From positions 1 through 64,000 of the forward strand of contig JBEKRL010000003.1 in assembly GCA_049518775.1 (NCBI GenBank): DNA of 64,000 nucleotides, in the 5' to 3' direction. A model generated the notes under the pieces. It was not told where the DNA came from. It saw nothing but the letters and a program-made list of their open reading frames with translations, and ran no database searches. This DNA is from Bog-877 sp049518775 (lineage in GTDB: Bacteria > Chloroflexota > Dormibacteria > Aeolococcales > Bog-877). Below, in pieces: positions 7,034 through 14,847 of this stretch; positions within the stretch are counted from its first letter, which is position 1, and each line of letters starts with the position of its first letter. The position numbers and the translations under genes are program-made.

Positions 7034-8167
7034 TCAGTCCGTGAGCGCCTCCACCACCCAGTCGATCGACCGTGTCAACTGGGCCACGTCCTCAGGATCG
7101 ACCGCCGGGAACAGCCCCAGCCGCAGCTGATTCCGCCCCAACCGGCGGTACCCGTCGATGTCGACCACCCCGTTCGCCCGAAGGATCGAGGAGACCTGCT
7201 TCGCCGGCACCCTGTCCACCAGATCGATCGTGGCGACCACCGAGCTTCGCTGGGCACGGTCGGTGACGAACGGAGAGGCCCAGCTGCGCGACTCCGCCCA
7301 GTCGTAGACGAGCTCGGCGGAACTGCGAGAGCGGTTCACCGCCCAGTCCAGGCCCCCGTGCTCCAGAATCCACTCCACCTGTTGGACGAGCAGGAACACG
7401 GTCGCGATCGCGGGGGTGTTGTAGGTCTGGTCCTGACGAGAGTTCTCCAATGCCAGCTTGAGGCTAAGAGACGCCGGTACCCACCTGTCCGTGGCCGCCA
7501 ACCGCTCGGAGCGCTCCACCGCCGCCGGCGAGAGCACGGCCACCCAGAGCCCGCCCTCGGAGGCGAAGCACTTTTGAGGTGAGAAGTAGTAGGCATCCAC
7601 CTGGGCCATCTCGACGGGAAGCCCACCAGCGGCCGATGTGGCGTCGACTAAGACCAGCTGGCCGTCTCCGCCGATCCGCCGCAGTGGCATGGCGACGCCG
7701 GTTGACGTCTCATTGTGGGTGAGGCAGTAGGCGTCCACTTCGGAGCTGGGGCGCGGCCAGGGATGCGTGCCCGGCGGGGACTCGATCACCTCCGGATCGG
7801 AGAGGAAGGGGGCCTGGGTCGTGGCCTCGGCGAACTTCGAAGAGAATTCCCCGAAGACCAGATGCTGACTGCGCCGCTCGATCAGGGAGAGTGAGGCGAC
7901 ATCCCAGAAGGCGGTGGCACCACCGTTGCCCAGAGCGACCTCGTAGCCGTCGGGAAGCCCGAATAGCTCCCTGAGGCCATCCCTCACCCGCTGGACCAGC
8001 TGCTTGACCGGGGCTTGGCGATGACTTGTGCCCAGCAGAGTTGGAGCCGCGACCATCAGGGCCTGAAGCGCGGGAGCCGGTATCTTAGAGGGGCCACAGC
8101 CGAAGCGCCCGTCCGCGGGCAGGAGATGCGGTGGTACGCGCAAGCCCGAACCACCACCAGTTGGCAT
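7034..8167 (-). CDS. serC: Phosphoserine aminotransferase
   Basis: PLP-dependent transamination of 3-phosphohydroxypyruvate to phosphoserine in serine synthesis. The 377-residue product matches the actinobacterial SerC subfamily: LLPADGRFGCGPSK at the N-terminus, GNGGATAFWD, LTHNETSTGV, LVLVDATSAAG with the PLP-ring Asp, and the Schiff-base Lys in YFSPQKCFASEGG. QTYNTPAIATVFLL and the C-terminal YRRLGRNQLRLGLFPAV are also typical. The open frame extends upstream to 8335, but homology begins at the ATG at 8167. The ATG lacks a Shine-Dalgarno and has TACACT seven nt upstream (8175-8180). It is head to head with the aminotransferase gene; their start codons share the tetranucleotide CATG. Confidence 0.9.
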   Translation of the reverse strand: MPTGGGSGLRVPPHLLPADGRFGCGPSKIPAPALQALMVAAPTLLGTSHRQAPVKQLVQRVRDGLRELFGLPDGYEVALGNGGATAFWDVASLSLIERRSQHLVFGEFSSKFAEATTQAPFLSDPEVIESPPGTHPWPRPSSEVDAYCLTHNETSTGVAMPLRRIGGDGQLVLVDATSAAGGLPVEMAQVDAYYFSPQKCFASEGGLWVAVLSPAAVERSERLAATDRWVPASLSLKLALENSRQDQTYNTPAIATVFLLVQQVEWILEHGGLDWAVNRSRSSAELVYDWAESRSWASPFVTDRAQRSSVVATIDLVDRVPAKQVSSILRANGVVDIDGYRRLGRNQLRLGLFPAVDPEDVAQLTRSIDWVVEALTD

Positions 8168-9392
8168 GAGGAGAAGTGTATTGCCTGGGACGAGGGACGC
8201 CTCCACGGGGATCTCCAAGCGGGTCGGGGCCGTGCGTGAATCGGCCATCCTAGCCATCGAGCGCCAGGTCCGCGAGCTGACCAGCGCCGGCCATTCGGTC
8301 ATCTCCTTCGCGGCCGGGGAGCCTGACTTCGCCACTCCCGCTGAGGTGGTGGAGGCGGCAATCCACGCCTGCAGTGACTTCCGGATGCAGCATTACACCC
8401 CGGCGGCCGGGCTGCCGGAGCTGCGCGAGGCGATCGCGGCCAAGACCCGTCGTGACACCGCCACCGACGTGACCTCCGACAACGTCCTGGTCACCAGCGG
8501 GACCAAGCAGGCCGTGGGTCGGGCCTTCACCACCCTCTTGGACCCGGGGGACGAGGTGTTGGTCCCGAGTCCCTACTGGGTGACCTTTCCCGAGGCGATC
8601 GCGTTCGCAGGTGGGGTCGCGGTCCTCGTGCCGGCGGACGAGGCCCGGGGATTTCGGGTCTCCCTGGACCATCTGGAGCGTGCCCTCAGCCCCAGGACCA
8701 AGGCGTTGCTACTGGTATCCCCGGGGAATCCGACCGGGGCCGTCTACTCCGAGGATCACTTACGCGAGATTGGGAACTGGGCCCTAGAGCGGGGTCTCTG
8801 GGTGGTCAGTGACGAGATCTACGAGCAGTTCGTGTATGGCGACGCGGCGTTCCACTCGATCGCGGCGGTGGTCCCGGAGCTGGCTGAGCGGACCCTCCGG
8901 CTCAATGGGGTGGCCAAGTCCTACGCGATGACGGGGTGGCGGGTTGGCTGGCTCATCGCGCCGAAGGCTCAGATTGCTGCGGCCTCGAACCTGCAGTCCC
9001 ATGACTGCGGCAACATCAGCAACGTCTCGCAGTGGGCAGCGCTAGCGGCTCTAGGCTCCGGTCTGGGATCGGTGCACCGGATGCGGGACGCCTTCGCGCG
9101 GCGCCGCGAGGCGATCCTGGCCGGCCTGGAGCGTCTGCCTGGGTTTGAGTGCCTGCCCCCTGACGGGGCCTTCTACGTCTTCCCCTCTGTCAGCGGCGTC
9201 ATGGGAAGGACGCTGGCCGGGCAGCGGGTGGAGAGCTCGGAGCATCTCTCCCGGCTCCTGCTCGACGAGGTTCGGGTGGCCGTGGTTCCAGGAGAGGCCT
9301 TTGGAGCCCCGGGCTATCTCCGCTTCTCCTACGCGCTCGCGGACCAGGATCTGGAGGAGGGATTGGCTCGGCTCCAGGCCTTCCTGACCTAG
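8166..9392 (+). CDS. Class I aspartate-type aminotransferase
   Basis: PLP enzyme of fold type I, subgroup I-gamma, 408 residues. Motifs: SKRVGAVRESAILAIERQ and GEPDFATP at the N-terminus, VTSGTKQAV, SPYWVTFPE, LLVSPGNPTGAVYS with the conserved Asn, VVSDEIYEQFVYG with the PLP Asp and Tyr, the Schiff-base Lys in NGVAKSYAMTGWRVGW, and the C-terminal substrate Arg in LRFSYA. Closest to aspartate:2-oxoglutarate aminotransferase (AspC/AatA); prephenate or broader specificity cannot be excluded. The start is uncertain. ATG 8166 has no ribosome-binding site and overlaps the divergent serC start, while TTG 8181 has AGGAGAA at good spacing and would remove only five residues. Confidence 0.88.
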   Translation: MRRSVLPGTRDASTGISKRVGAVRESAILAIERQVRELTSAGHSVISFAAGEPDFATPAEVVEAAIHACSDFRMQHYTPAAGLPELREAIAAKTRRDTATDVTSDNVLVTSGTKQAVGRAFTTLLDPGDEVLVPSPYWVTFPEAIAFAGGVAVLVPADEARGFRVSLDHLERALSPRTKALLLVSPGNPTGAVYSEDHLREIGNWALERGLWVVSDEIYEQFVYGDAAFHSIAAVVPELAERTLRLNGVAKSYAMTGWRVGWLIAPKAQIAAASNLQSHDCGNISNVSQWAALAALGSGLGSVHRMRDAFARRREAILAGLERLPGFECLPPDGAFYVFPSVSGVMGRTLAGQRVESSEHLSRLLLDEVRVAVVPGEAFGAPGYLRFSYALADQDLEEGLARLQAFLT

Positions 9393-9428
9393 GCACGGCC
9401 CGCCGGCTGGAGCTGATCCCTGGCCGCC

Positions 9429-10448
9429 CTACAGCGGGTCGGGCACCAGCCGCGCGATCTGGCTCGGTAGGCAGTTCCCTCCAGACAGGACACAGACCAC
9501 CTCGCCGGTGGAGGGGTCGGCCTGGTTCGTGGCCACCCGCCGCTCAGCGATGTGGGTCAGGGCGGCGGAGACTGCGAGGGCCCCGGTGGGCTCCACGACA
9601 AGCTTGCAGCGGCTCCAGAGCCACCAGCAGGCATCACCGATCTGCTGCTCGGTAACAGTGACGACCTCGTCGACCTCGGCCCTGACGATCTCCCAGCAGA
9701 GCTGGCCGAGCCGCAGGGTGGCGGCCCCGTCGGCAACGGTCACCGGAACCTCCGGCAGCGACACCCGCCTACCACACGCCACCGACAGGGCGGCGGCATT
9801 GGCGGCCTCCGACTGCACTCCGACCACGCGCGCCTTGGGCAACCACCTGCGCAGGGCAATGACCACCCCGGAGATCAGTCCGCCTCCGCCCACCGGGACC
9901 AGCACCAGCGGTGCCTCGACACCGCGCTCTTGGAGCTGGGCGGCCAGCTCATAGCCGACGGTGGCCTGCCCGGAGATAACGTCCGGGTCATCGTGCGGGT
10001 GGATCAACCGAAGGCCACGCTCGGTCGCCAGCTCTGCTGCGATCCGCTCCCGGTTCGTCATGGTCACCCCGTCGGTGATCACCTCGGCTCCATAGCTCCG
10101 CACGGCCGCGATCTTGACCGCGGATGCGGTCGCGGGCATCACCACCACAGCGGGCAACCCCAGCTCCTCGGCCGCCAGCGCGATGGCCTGCCCGTGGTTC
10201 CCGGACGAGAGGGCGGCCAGGCCTCGGAGGTCGTTGGCCTCAAGGCCCACCAGGGCGGCGTTGAACGCACCCCTGGTCTTGAAGGAGCCGGCCCGCTGGA
10301 AGCTTTCAGCCTTGAGCCAGACCCGGGCTCGCACTCTTTCGTCCAGGAGTCGGGAATGGAGGAGGGGAGTGGTGTGAACTCGACCCCGGAGGCGGCGCAG
10401 CGCTTCCTCCACGTCAATTCGCGCGATCTCGGCAGAGGGGGGTGGCAT
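9429..10448 (-). CDS. Threonine/serine dehydratase (PLP fold type II)
   Basis: A 339-residue beta-replacing PLP enzyme that deaminates threonine and/or serine. The Schiff-base Lys is in QRAGSFKTRGAFNA, the ring-stacking loop is SSGNHGQAIALA, the phosphate cradle is VGGGGLISG, and SGGN lies near the C-terminus. It lacks the C-terminal ACT-like domain of biosynthetic IlvA, so it resembles the short catabolic (TdcB-like) or serine racemase/dehydratase branch. Start taken at ATG 10448 (MPPPSAEIARIDVEEALRRL), where homology begins; the frame stays open to 10649. TATTCT six nt upstream and no Shine-Dalgarno suggest a leaderless transcript. Convergent with the aminotransferase gene. Confidence 0.87.
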   Translation of the reverse strand: MPPPSAEIARIDVEEALRRLRGRVHTTPLLHSRLLDERVRARVWLKAESFQRAGSFKTRGAFNAALVGLEANDLRGLAALSSGNHGQAIALAAEELGLPAVVVMPATASAVKIAAVRSYGAEVITDGVTMTNRERIAAELATERGLRLIHPHDDPDVISGQATVGYELAAQLQERGVEAPLVLVPVGGGGLISGVVIALRRWLPKARVVGVQSEAANAAALSVACGRRVSLPEVPVTVADGAATLRLGQLCWEIVRAEVDEVVTVTEQQIGDACWWLWSRCKLVVEPTGALAVSAALTHIAERRVATNQADPSTGEVVCVLSGGNCLPSQIARLVPDPL

Positions 10449-10871
10449 CCGGAAAGAATAGGGGAGACCCGAACGGATCCGGCTCGGAGGAACGGTCCGC
10501 GAGGACGGCGGGCTGGAACCCTCCCCGTTCAACTTGGGAGCGCTGGAGTTGAGACACGACTGGGGCCACGGCCAGGGGCCAGGGTTGGGCCAGACGATCG
10601 CACCCTTGGGGGGCTGCCAGGCGTCTTGCCCTGAAGCCACCGGGGGCAATGCTGAGCTGCCAATTCCACCCCGGCACCGGGTTCAGCGCTCCTTGCGCCA
10701 TCCCCTGCCAGGCCGTGGTGGTCGCCATCCGGGCGGTCGTGGCGGCTGGCGCGCTCTACTGGCGCGCAGCAGGGTCTGGGTCGCCGGAGGATCGCGACGG
10801 CGCCGGTCGGCCCGACCAATGGGGCTGCCGAACCGCGGCCTCGGGGGCCACTCCGGGGTTGGGTTCACGGC
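10449..10871. other. Intergenic stretch, divergent promoters
   Basis: About 420 bp between the dehydratase and the divergent alkyltransferase-like gene. It holds the TATTCT element of the dehydratase at 10455-10460. No gene or repeat was recognised. Confidence 0.45.
10455..10460 (-). promoter_or_regulatory. TATTCT -10 element of the dehydratase gene
   Basis: A TANNNT hexamer, 4 of 6 to TATAAT, ending exactly 6 nt before the ATG at 10448 on the minus strand. No good -35 was found. Confidence 0.45.
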
Positions 10872-11165
10872 GTGAATCACAGCTCCCGGATGTCCCTGGC
10901 TCAGGCCGTCGGGCTGGTCCTCCAGGCCACCCTCCCCGGCGAGGTGCTCACATATGGCGAGGTCGCCACCCTCGCTGGCCACCCCGGCGCTGCCCGGGCG
11001 GTGGGGAACGTCCTAGCCCATTCCCAGGGACTTCCCTGGTGGCGCGTGGTCACCAGCCAGGGACGACTGGTACCGGGGTACGAGTCCAGCCAGGCCGAGC
11101 GCCTGGCGGCGGAGGGGGTCGACGTTCTGGGGGATCGCTGCCGGCTGGCGAGCCGAGGCGCCTAG
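10872..11165 (+). CDS. Alkyltransferase-like (ATL/MGMT-type) DNA-binding protein
   Basis: A 97-residue protein consisting only of the C-terminal DNA-binding domain of O6-alkylguanine-DNA alkyltransferases: PGEVLTYGEVATLAGHPGAARAVGNVLA, then the active-site region PWWRVVTSQGRL. The alkyl-acceptor Cys of the PCHRV motif is replaced by Trp (PWWRVV), the hallmark of ATL proteins. These bind O6-alkylguanine and hand it to nucleotide excision repair rather than reversing it. GTG at 10872 or the in-frame ATG at 10890 could be the start; neither has a strong ribosome-binding site. No repair partner is adjacent. Confidence 0.85.
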   Translation: MNHSSRMSLAQAVGLVLQATLPGEVLTYGEVATLAGHPGAARAVGNVLAHSQGLPWWRVVTSQGRLVPGYESSQAERLAAEGVDVLGDRCRLASRGA

Positions 11166-11260
11166 CCCTGTGGCAAGGGTTCGGCCTGGGATCTAAGGTC
11201 ACCCAGCGGACAGGTGAGGTCGGGGACTCCCACCTCAGCCCCAGCCCGCCGAGGTGGGAC

Positions 11261-11711
11261 ATGACCGCTGGCGAAACCTGGGACCGCCGGTTCAGCGAGG
11301 CCGACTGGCCATCCAACCGGACCCGGCCCTGGTGGGATGTGTCGATGGTCTGCCACCGGGACGGGCCGTGGACCTGGGCTGCGGCCCCGGTCGCAATGGG
11401 ATCTGGTTGGCTGCTCGCGGCTGTAACGTCACCGGACTGGACCTTTCCCCAGTTCCGCTGGAGCAGGCCCGTCCACGAGCCAGGGCAGCGGCTCTGGATC
11501 TCCAGCTGTCGTGCGTCGACCTGGCCTGGACAGACCCTCCGGCCCCGGGCAGCTCTTCACCGAGGCGGACCTGCTCAGTGCCTTCCCCCGAATCCGCGTG
11601 GATCGGATAGAGAAGATCCCACCCCTGCGGCAGGGGGGCCGGCTGGGAGCCGACGTGGTCTTCTGGGGGTGGCGCCCGGCGGGCTTGGCCCAAGGAGCCC
11701 ATCCCAGCTGA
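11261..11711 (+). pseudogene. Broken class I SAM methyltransferase (TehB-like)
   Basis: Three pieces of one methyltransferase lie in three reading frames. The N-terminus MTAGETWDRRFSEADWP starts at ATG 11261. The SAM-binding core (GLPPGRAVDLGCGPGRNGIW, then GCNVTGLDLSP) is in a second frame from about 11310 to 11545. The C-terminus (GQLFTEADLLSAFPRIRVDRIEKIP, ending near 11711) is in a third. Between core and C-terminus the central substrate-binding part of the family, roughly 80-100 residues, is missing. A frameshift plus a deletion with a second shift makes this a pseudogene unless the bases are assembly errors. Confidence 0.75.
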
Positions 11712-12864
11712 AGGCCGCGACCGACGCGCCGATCACCGCCGGACCGGGGCATGCGTGCTGGTGGAGGTCCCAGGGTCCCGGGCCTCGTCGTAAGGGACCT
11801 CCCCGGGGGACAGAGGGTGGAAACCGCCCCGGCACGGCTTGGCTCACGATAAGGTCTCTTATCTATAGCTAAGGCCCAGAGTGCGGACACCGTCCTGCCA
11901 GGCCGGTCCTCCTCCCTGGGTATGGCCCCCAACCAGCTGCCTGCAGGGTCTCACCGGCGGCGCCAGGGCACCGGCCGGTCGGAGCGCCAGCGCGTCGGGC
12001 TTGACGGGAGCCGGGATGGACCGGCCGCCCGGAACCAGGCGCACGACTCAGCAGGTAGCCGGCGAGACCCCGCTCAGCGGCAGGGGTGCCCGCGTTCCCA
12101 GGGCTGCGGCTCCCCTCTACCCCGGATCGTTCCAACCGGCGTCCCGTTCGGGACCGGTCCAAAGAGGACCGATCGCATCCGGCCAAGCAGGGCCTCGGGC
12201 TCGAGGTCTGGAGGCGCGAGAAGTACGGGACGTCGGCGCCGGGAGCGAATCACGTCAACGCCAGCGCCAGCCAGGCGAGGCTGTAGGCGCTCCCCATGCC
12301 GGTGCGTCGGGGACCACCCGCTTTGGCGATCCCCGCCCTTCGGGAGCCTGCGCTCTGTGCCGCTGCAGCGCACGGAACAGGTCCCCGCGGTCGGCGGCAA
12401 CGCTTCCGACCACTCGCTGGGGCTGAAGCTGAGATACCGGAAGCCGGTTCGGGCCTGCACGATCTGTCACCTGCCCGCATCGCGCCGACGGAACAGCTCC
12501 CATGCTCACCGCCGGATCGGGCCGAGCCCGGCGGCCGCGCTACCCAGTCCGACCGCGAGCGGTTGCAGCTCTCGGGAGCGCCGCCTCACGAAGGGCGAGG
12601 CACACCACGCCATAGAGAGGTCGGCTGCGGTGGCGACGATGTCCCTAGCCCTCCCCCACCTCACCAGGGTCGGGCCGCGTCAGGTCGGTGCGGGAAGGTC
12701 GGCCGGCCTCCCACCTGGGGAGTCAACGCCCCGGACGGCGCCACTGCAATCGCTTGCCCTCGCTGCCCGTTGCACCCCAGACGCATCCCCGCCCACGCCG
12801 CGCGGCCGGCCCCTGGGCGGGGAAGCGCCTGCGTGGCCCGGTGGCAGAGTGGCAATCTAAGGGC
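11712..12864. other. 1.15-kb stretch without a recognisable gene
   Basis: Several frames stay open, as expected at this GC content, but none carries a family signature, a ribosome-binding site or consistent coding character. At 11848-11863 there is an AT-rich inverted repeat, GATAAG-gtct-CTTATC, followed by TATAGC. A short tRNA-like string near 12835-12860 lacks the rest of a cloverleaf. This may be decayed genes or the upstream regulatory region of glgE. Confidence 0.5.
11848..11863. repeat. AT-rich inverted repeat GATAAG-N4-CTTATC
   Basis: Six-base arms with a 4-nt centre, the most AT-rich spot in a gene-free kilobase. It could be an operator or a promoter region. The nearest downstream plus-strand gene, glgE, is 1 kb away. 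Confidence 0.4.
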
Positions 12865-14847
12865 GTGACCGACCGTCCCGGGCCCCCTACCTCACGATTC
12901 ATCGTGGATCGGGTCCGGCGTATGGCCATCACCACCGTGACGCCCCTGGTGGACGACGGGGCCCGGCCCGCCAAGGCCGTCCAGGGCGAGAACATTCCCG
13001 TGCGAGCCTGCGTGTTCACCGACGGGCACCCGACCCTCCGTGTCCAAGTGCGGTGGCGCTCGCTCTCCCCGGACGAGGGCGCCGGCTGGCGGCACTCCCG
13101 ACTCAGCCCCAGGATGGACGATTTCTGGGTCGGCGGCATGGAGTTCTCATCCCTGGGAGCCGGCGAGTTCCAGGTGGAGGCCTGGGTCGATGCCTTCGAC
13201 GGTTGGCGGAGCGACTATTGCCGCTGGTTGGAAGTTGGGGCCAGCACGGCGGGAGAACTCCCGATCGGGGTGACGCTGGTCAAGCAGTCACTGCCGGGGT
13301 GGCCGGAAGCCGCCCGCCTGGCTGCTGGGGAGCGCCTGGACTCACTGCTCCAGGGGGACCCGTCTGAGATCGAGCGCTACCTTCTGAGTCCGGAAGTGGT
13401 CGCCAGGATGGCTGAGGCCCCGGTGCCGGCGACGCCCACCCGCAGTCGTCGCTTCCCGGTCTGGGTCGAGCGTCCCCGCGCCCTCATCGGAGCGTGGTAC
13501 GAGATGTTCCCCCGCTCCGAGGGCTCGGACGGACAGCACTCGGGCACCCTGGCCACGTCTGAGCACAGGCTCCCGGCCATCGCCGACATGAAGTTTGACG
13601 TCGTCTACCTGCCCCCCATCCACCCCATCGGGGTGACCGGCCGCAGGGGGAGGAACAACGCCGCGGTGGCTCAGCCGGGAGAGCCCGGCTGCCCCTGGGC
13701 GATCGGATCTGCCCTTGGTGGCCACACCAGCATCCACCCCGAACTGGGGAATCTTGAGGACTTCCGCCACTTCGTCGGTAGAGCCGCCGAGCTGGGGCTG
13801 GAGGTCGCCCTCGACTATGCCCTGCAGTGCTCGCCCGACCACCCCTGGGTCACCCAGCACCCGGACTGGTTCCTGCACCGACCCGACGGGAGCATCCGCA
13901 ACGCCGAGAACCCACCAAAACGGTACGAGGATGTCCTGCCGATGGATTTCGAGTGCTCTGACTGGCGGGCGCTCTGGGACGCCTGTTACGACATCCTGGA
14001 CTTCTGGGTTGGCCAGGGCGTGAAGATCTTCCGGGTCGACAATCCCCACACCAAGCCGTTCCCCTTCTGGGCCTGGCTGATCGCCCGGCTGCGGGAAGCA
14101 CACCCTGACGTGGTGTTGCTGGCGGAGGCCTTCACCAGGCCGGCTTTGATGGATGAGCTCTCCAAGCTGGGCTTCAGCCAGAGCTACACCTACTTCACCT
14201 GGCGTTCCACCAAGGGGGACCTGCGCTCCTACCTCACCCACCTGACCCGCGACAGCGTCGACTATCTCCGACCGAACTTCTTCACCAACACCCCGGACGT
14301 GCTCACCCTGGAGCTGCAGCAGGGCGGGCCCGAGGTCTTTCGGCGGCGCCTCATTCTGGCCGCCACTCTCTCCCCTTCCTATGGGATCTACAGCGGATTC
14401 GAGCTCTGCGAGAACCGCCCTCAGTCCGCCGACAGTGAGGATTACTGGGACTCCGAGAAGTACCAGTACCGGCCCCGGAACTGGGACCAGCCGGGGTCGC
14501 TGGCGCCCCTGGCGGCTCGCCTGAACCAGATCCGCCGAGACCACCCAGCCCTCCAACAGCTGCGCCGCCTCTACTTCCACCGGTCGGCCGACCCAGCTCT
14601 GCTGGTGTATTCGAAGCACACCGCAGACCGCTCCGACGTGGTCGTGGTTGCGGTCGACCTGGCGGCCGGGCGGCCCCGGCGGGCCCAGTTCTCCCTGTCG
14701 CTGAGGCGGCTGGGCCTGCGCCCGGGTGCCCGCGTTCGGGCTCACGAGCTGCTCCGGCAGACGAGCGAGACCTGGAGCGGCCGAGACCACCAGATCGACC
14801 TCGACGCTGGCAGCGTCCCCGCCCGCATCTACTGGGTAGAGACATGA
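12865..14847 (+). CDS. glgE: Alpha-1,4-glucan:maltose-1-phosphate maltosyltransferase
   Basis: Extends alpha-glucan using maltose-1-phosphate (GH13_3). About 660 residues, the usual GlgE length. The N-terminal beta domain opens with FIVDRVRRMAITTVTPLVDD and the family's PAKAVQGE motif. The catalytic barrel carries DVVYLPPIHPIG, the nucleophile region VKIFRVDNPHTKP (Asp) and the acid/base VVLLAEAFTRP (Glu), then FTNTPDVL and SPSYGIYSGFEL. Start set at GTG 12865 because homology begins there, although the frame is open back to 12688. It overlaps treS by ATGA and forms the first gene of a three-gene operon that turns trehalose into linear alpha-glucan. Confidence 0.93.
   Translation: MTDRPGPPTSRFIVDRVRRMAITTVTPLVDDGARPAKAVQGENIPVRACVFTDGHPTLRVQVRWRSLSPDEGAGWRHSRLSPRMDDFWVGGMEFSSLGAGEFQVEAWVDAFDGWRSDYCRWLEVGASTAGELPIGVTLVKQSLPGWPEAARLAAGERLDSLLQGDPSEIERYLLSPEVVARMAEAPVPATPTRSRRFPVWVERPRALIGAWYEMFPRSEGSDGQHSGTLATSEHRLPAIADMKFDVVYLPPIHPIGVTGRRGRNNAAVAQPGEPGCPWAIGSALGGHTSIHPELGNLEDFRHFVGRAAELGLEVALDYALQCSPDHPWVTQHPDWFLHRPDGSIRNAENPPKRYEDVLPMDFECSDWRALWDACYDILDFWVGQGVKIFRVDNPHTKPFPFWAWLIARLREAHPDVVLLAEAFTRPALMDELSKLGFSQSYTYFTWRSTKGDLRSYLTHLTRDSVDYLRPNFFTNTPDVLTLELQQGGPEVFRRRLILAATLSPSYGIYSGFELCENRPQSADSEDYWDSEKYQYRPRNWDQPGSLAPLAARLNQIRRDHPALQQLRRLYFHRSADPALLVYSKHTADRSDVVVVAVDLAAGRPRRAQFSLSLRRLGLRPGARVRAHELLRQTSETWSGRDHQIDLDAGSVPARIYWVET

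Noticed and set aside
10649..11872. 407-codon plus-strand frame spanning the ATL gene
   Set aside because: Overlaps the ATL and methyltransferase sequences in other frames; only its small part from 11261 is meaningful, as the N-terminus of the methyltransferase relic.
12835..12860. tRNA-like string (GGTGGCAGAGTGGCAAT) before glgE
   Set aside because: Only a D-arm-like piece; no anticodon stem, T-arm or acceptor partner follows.
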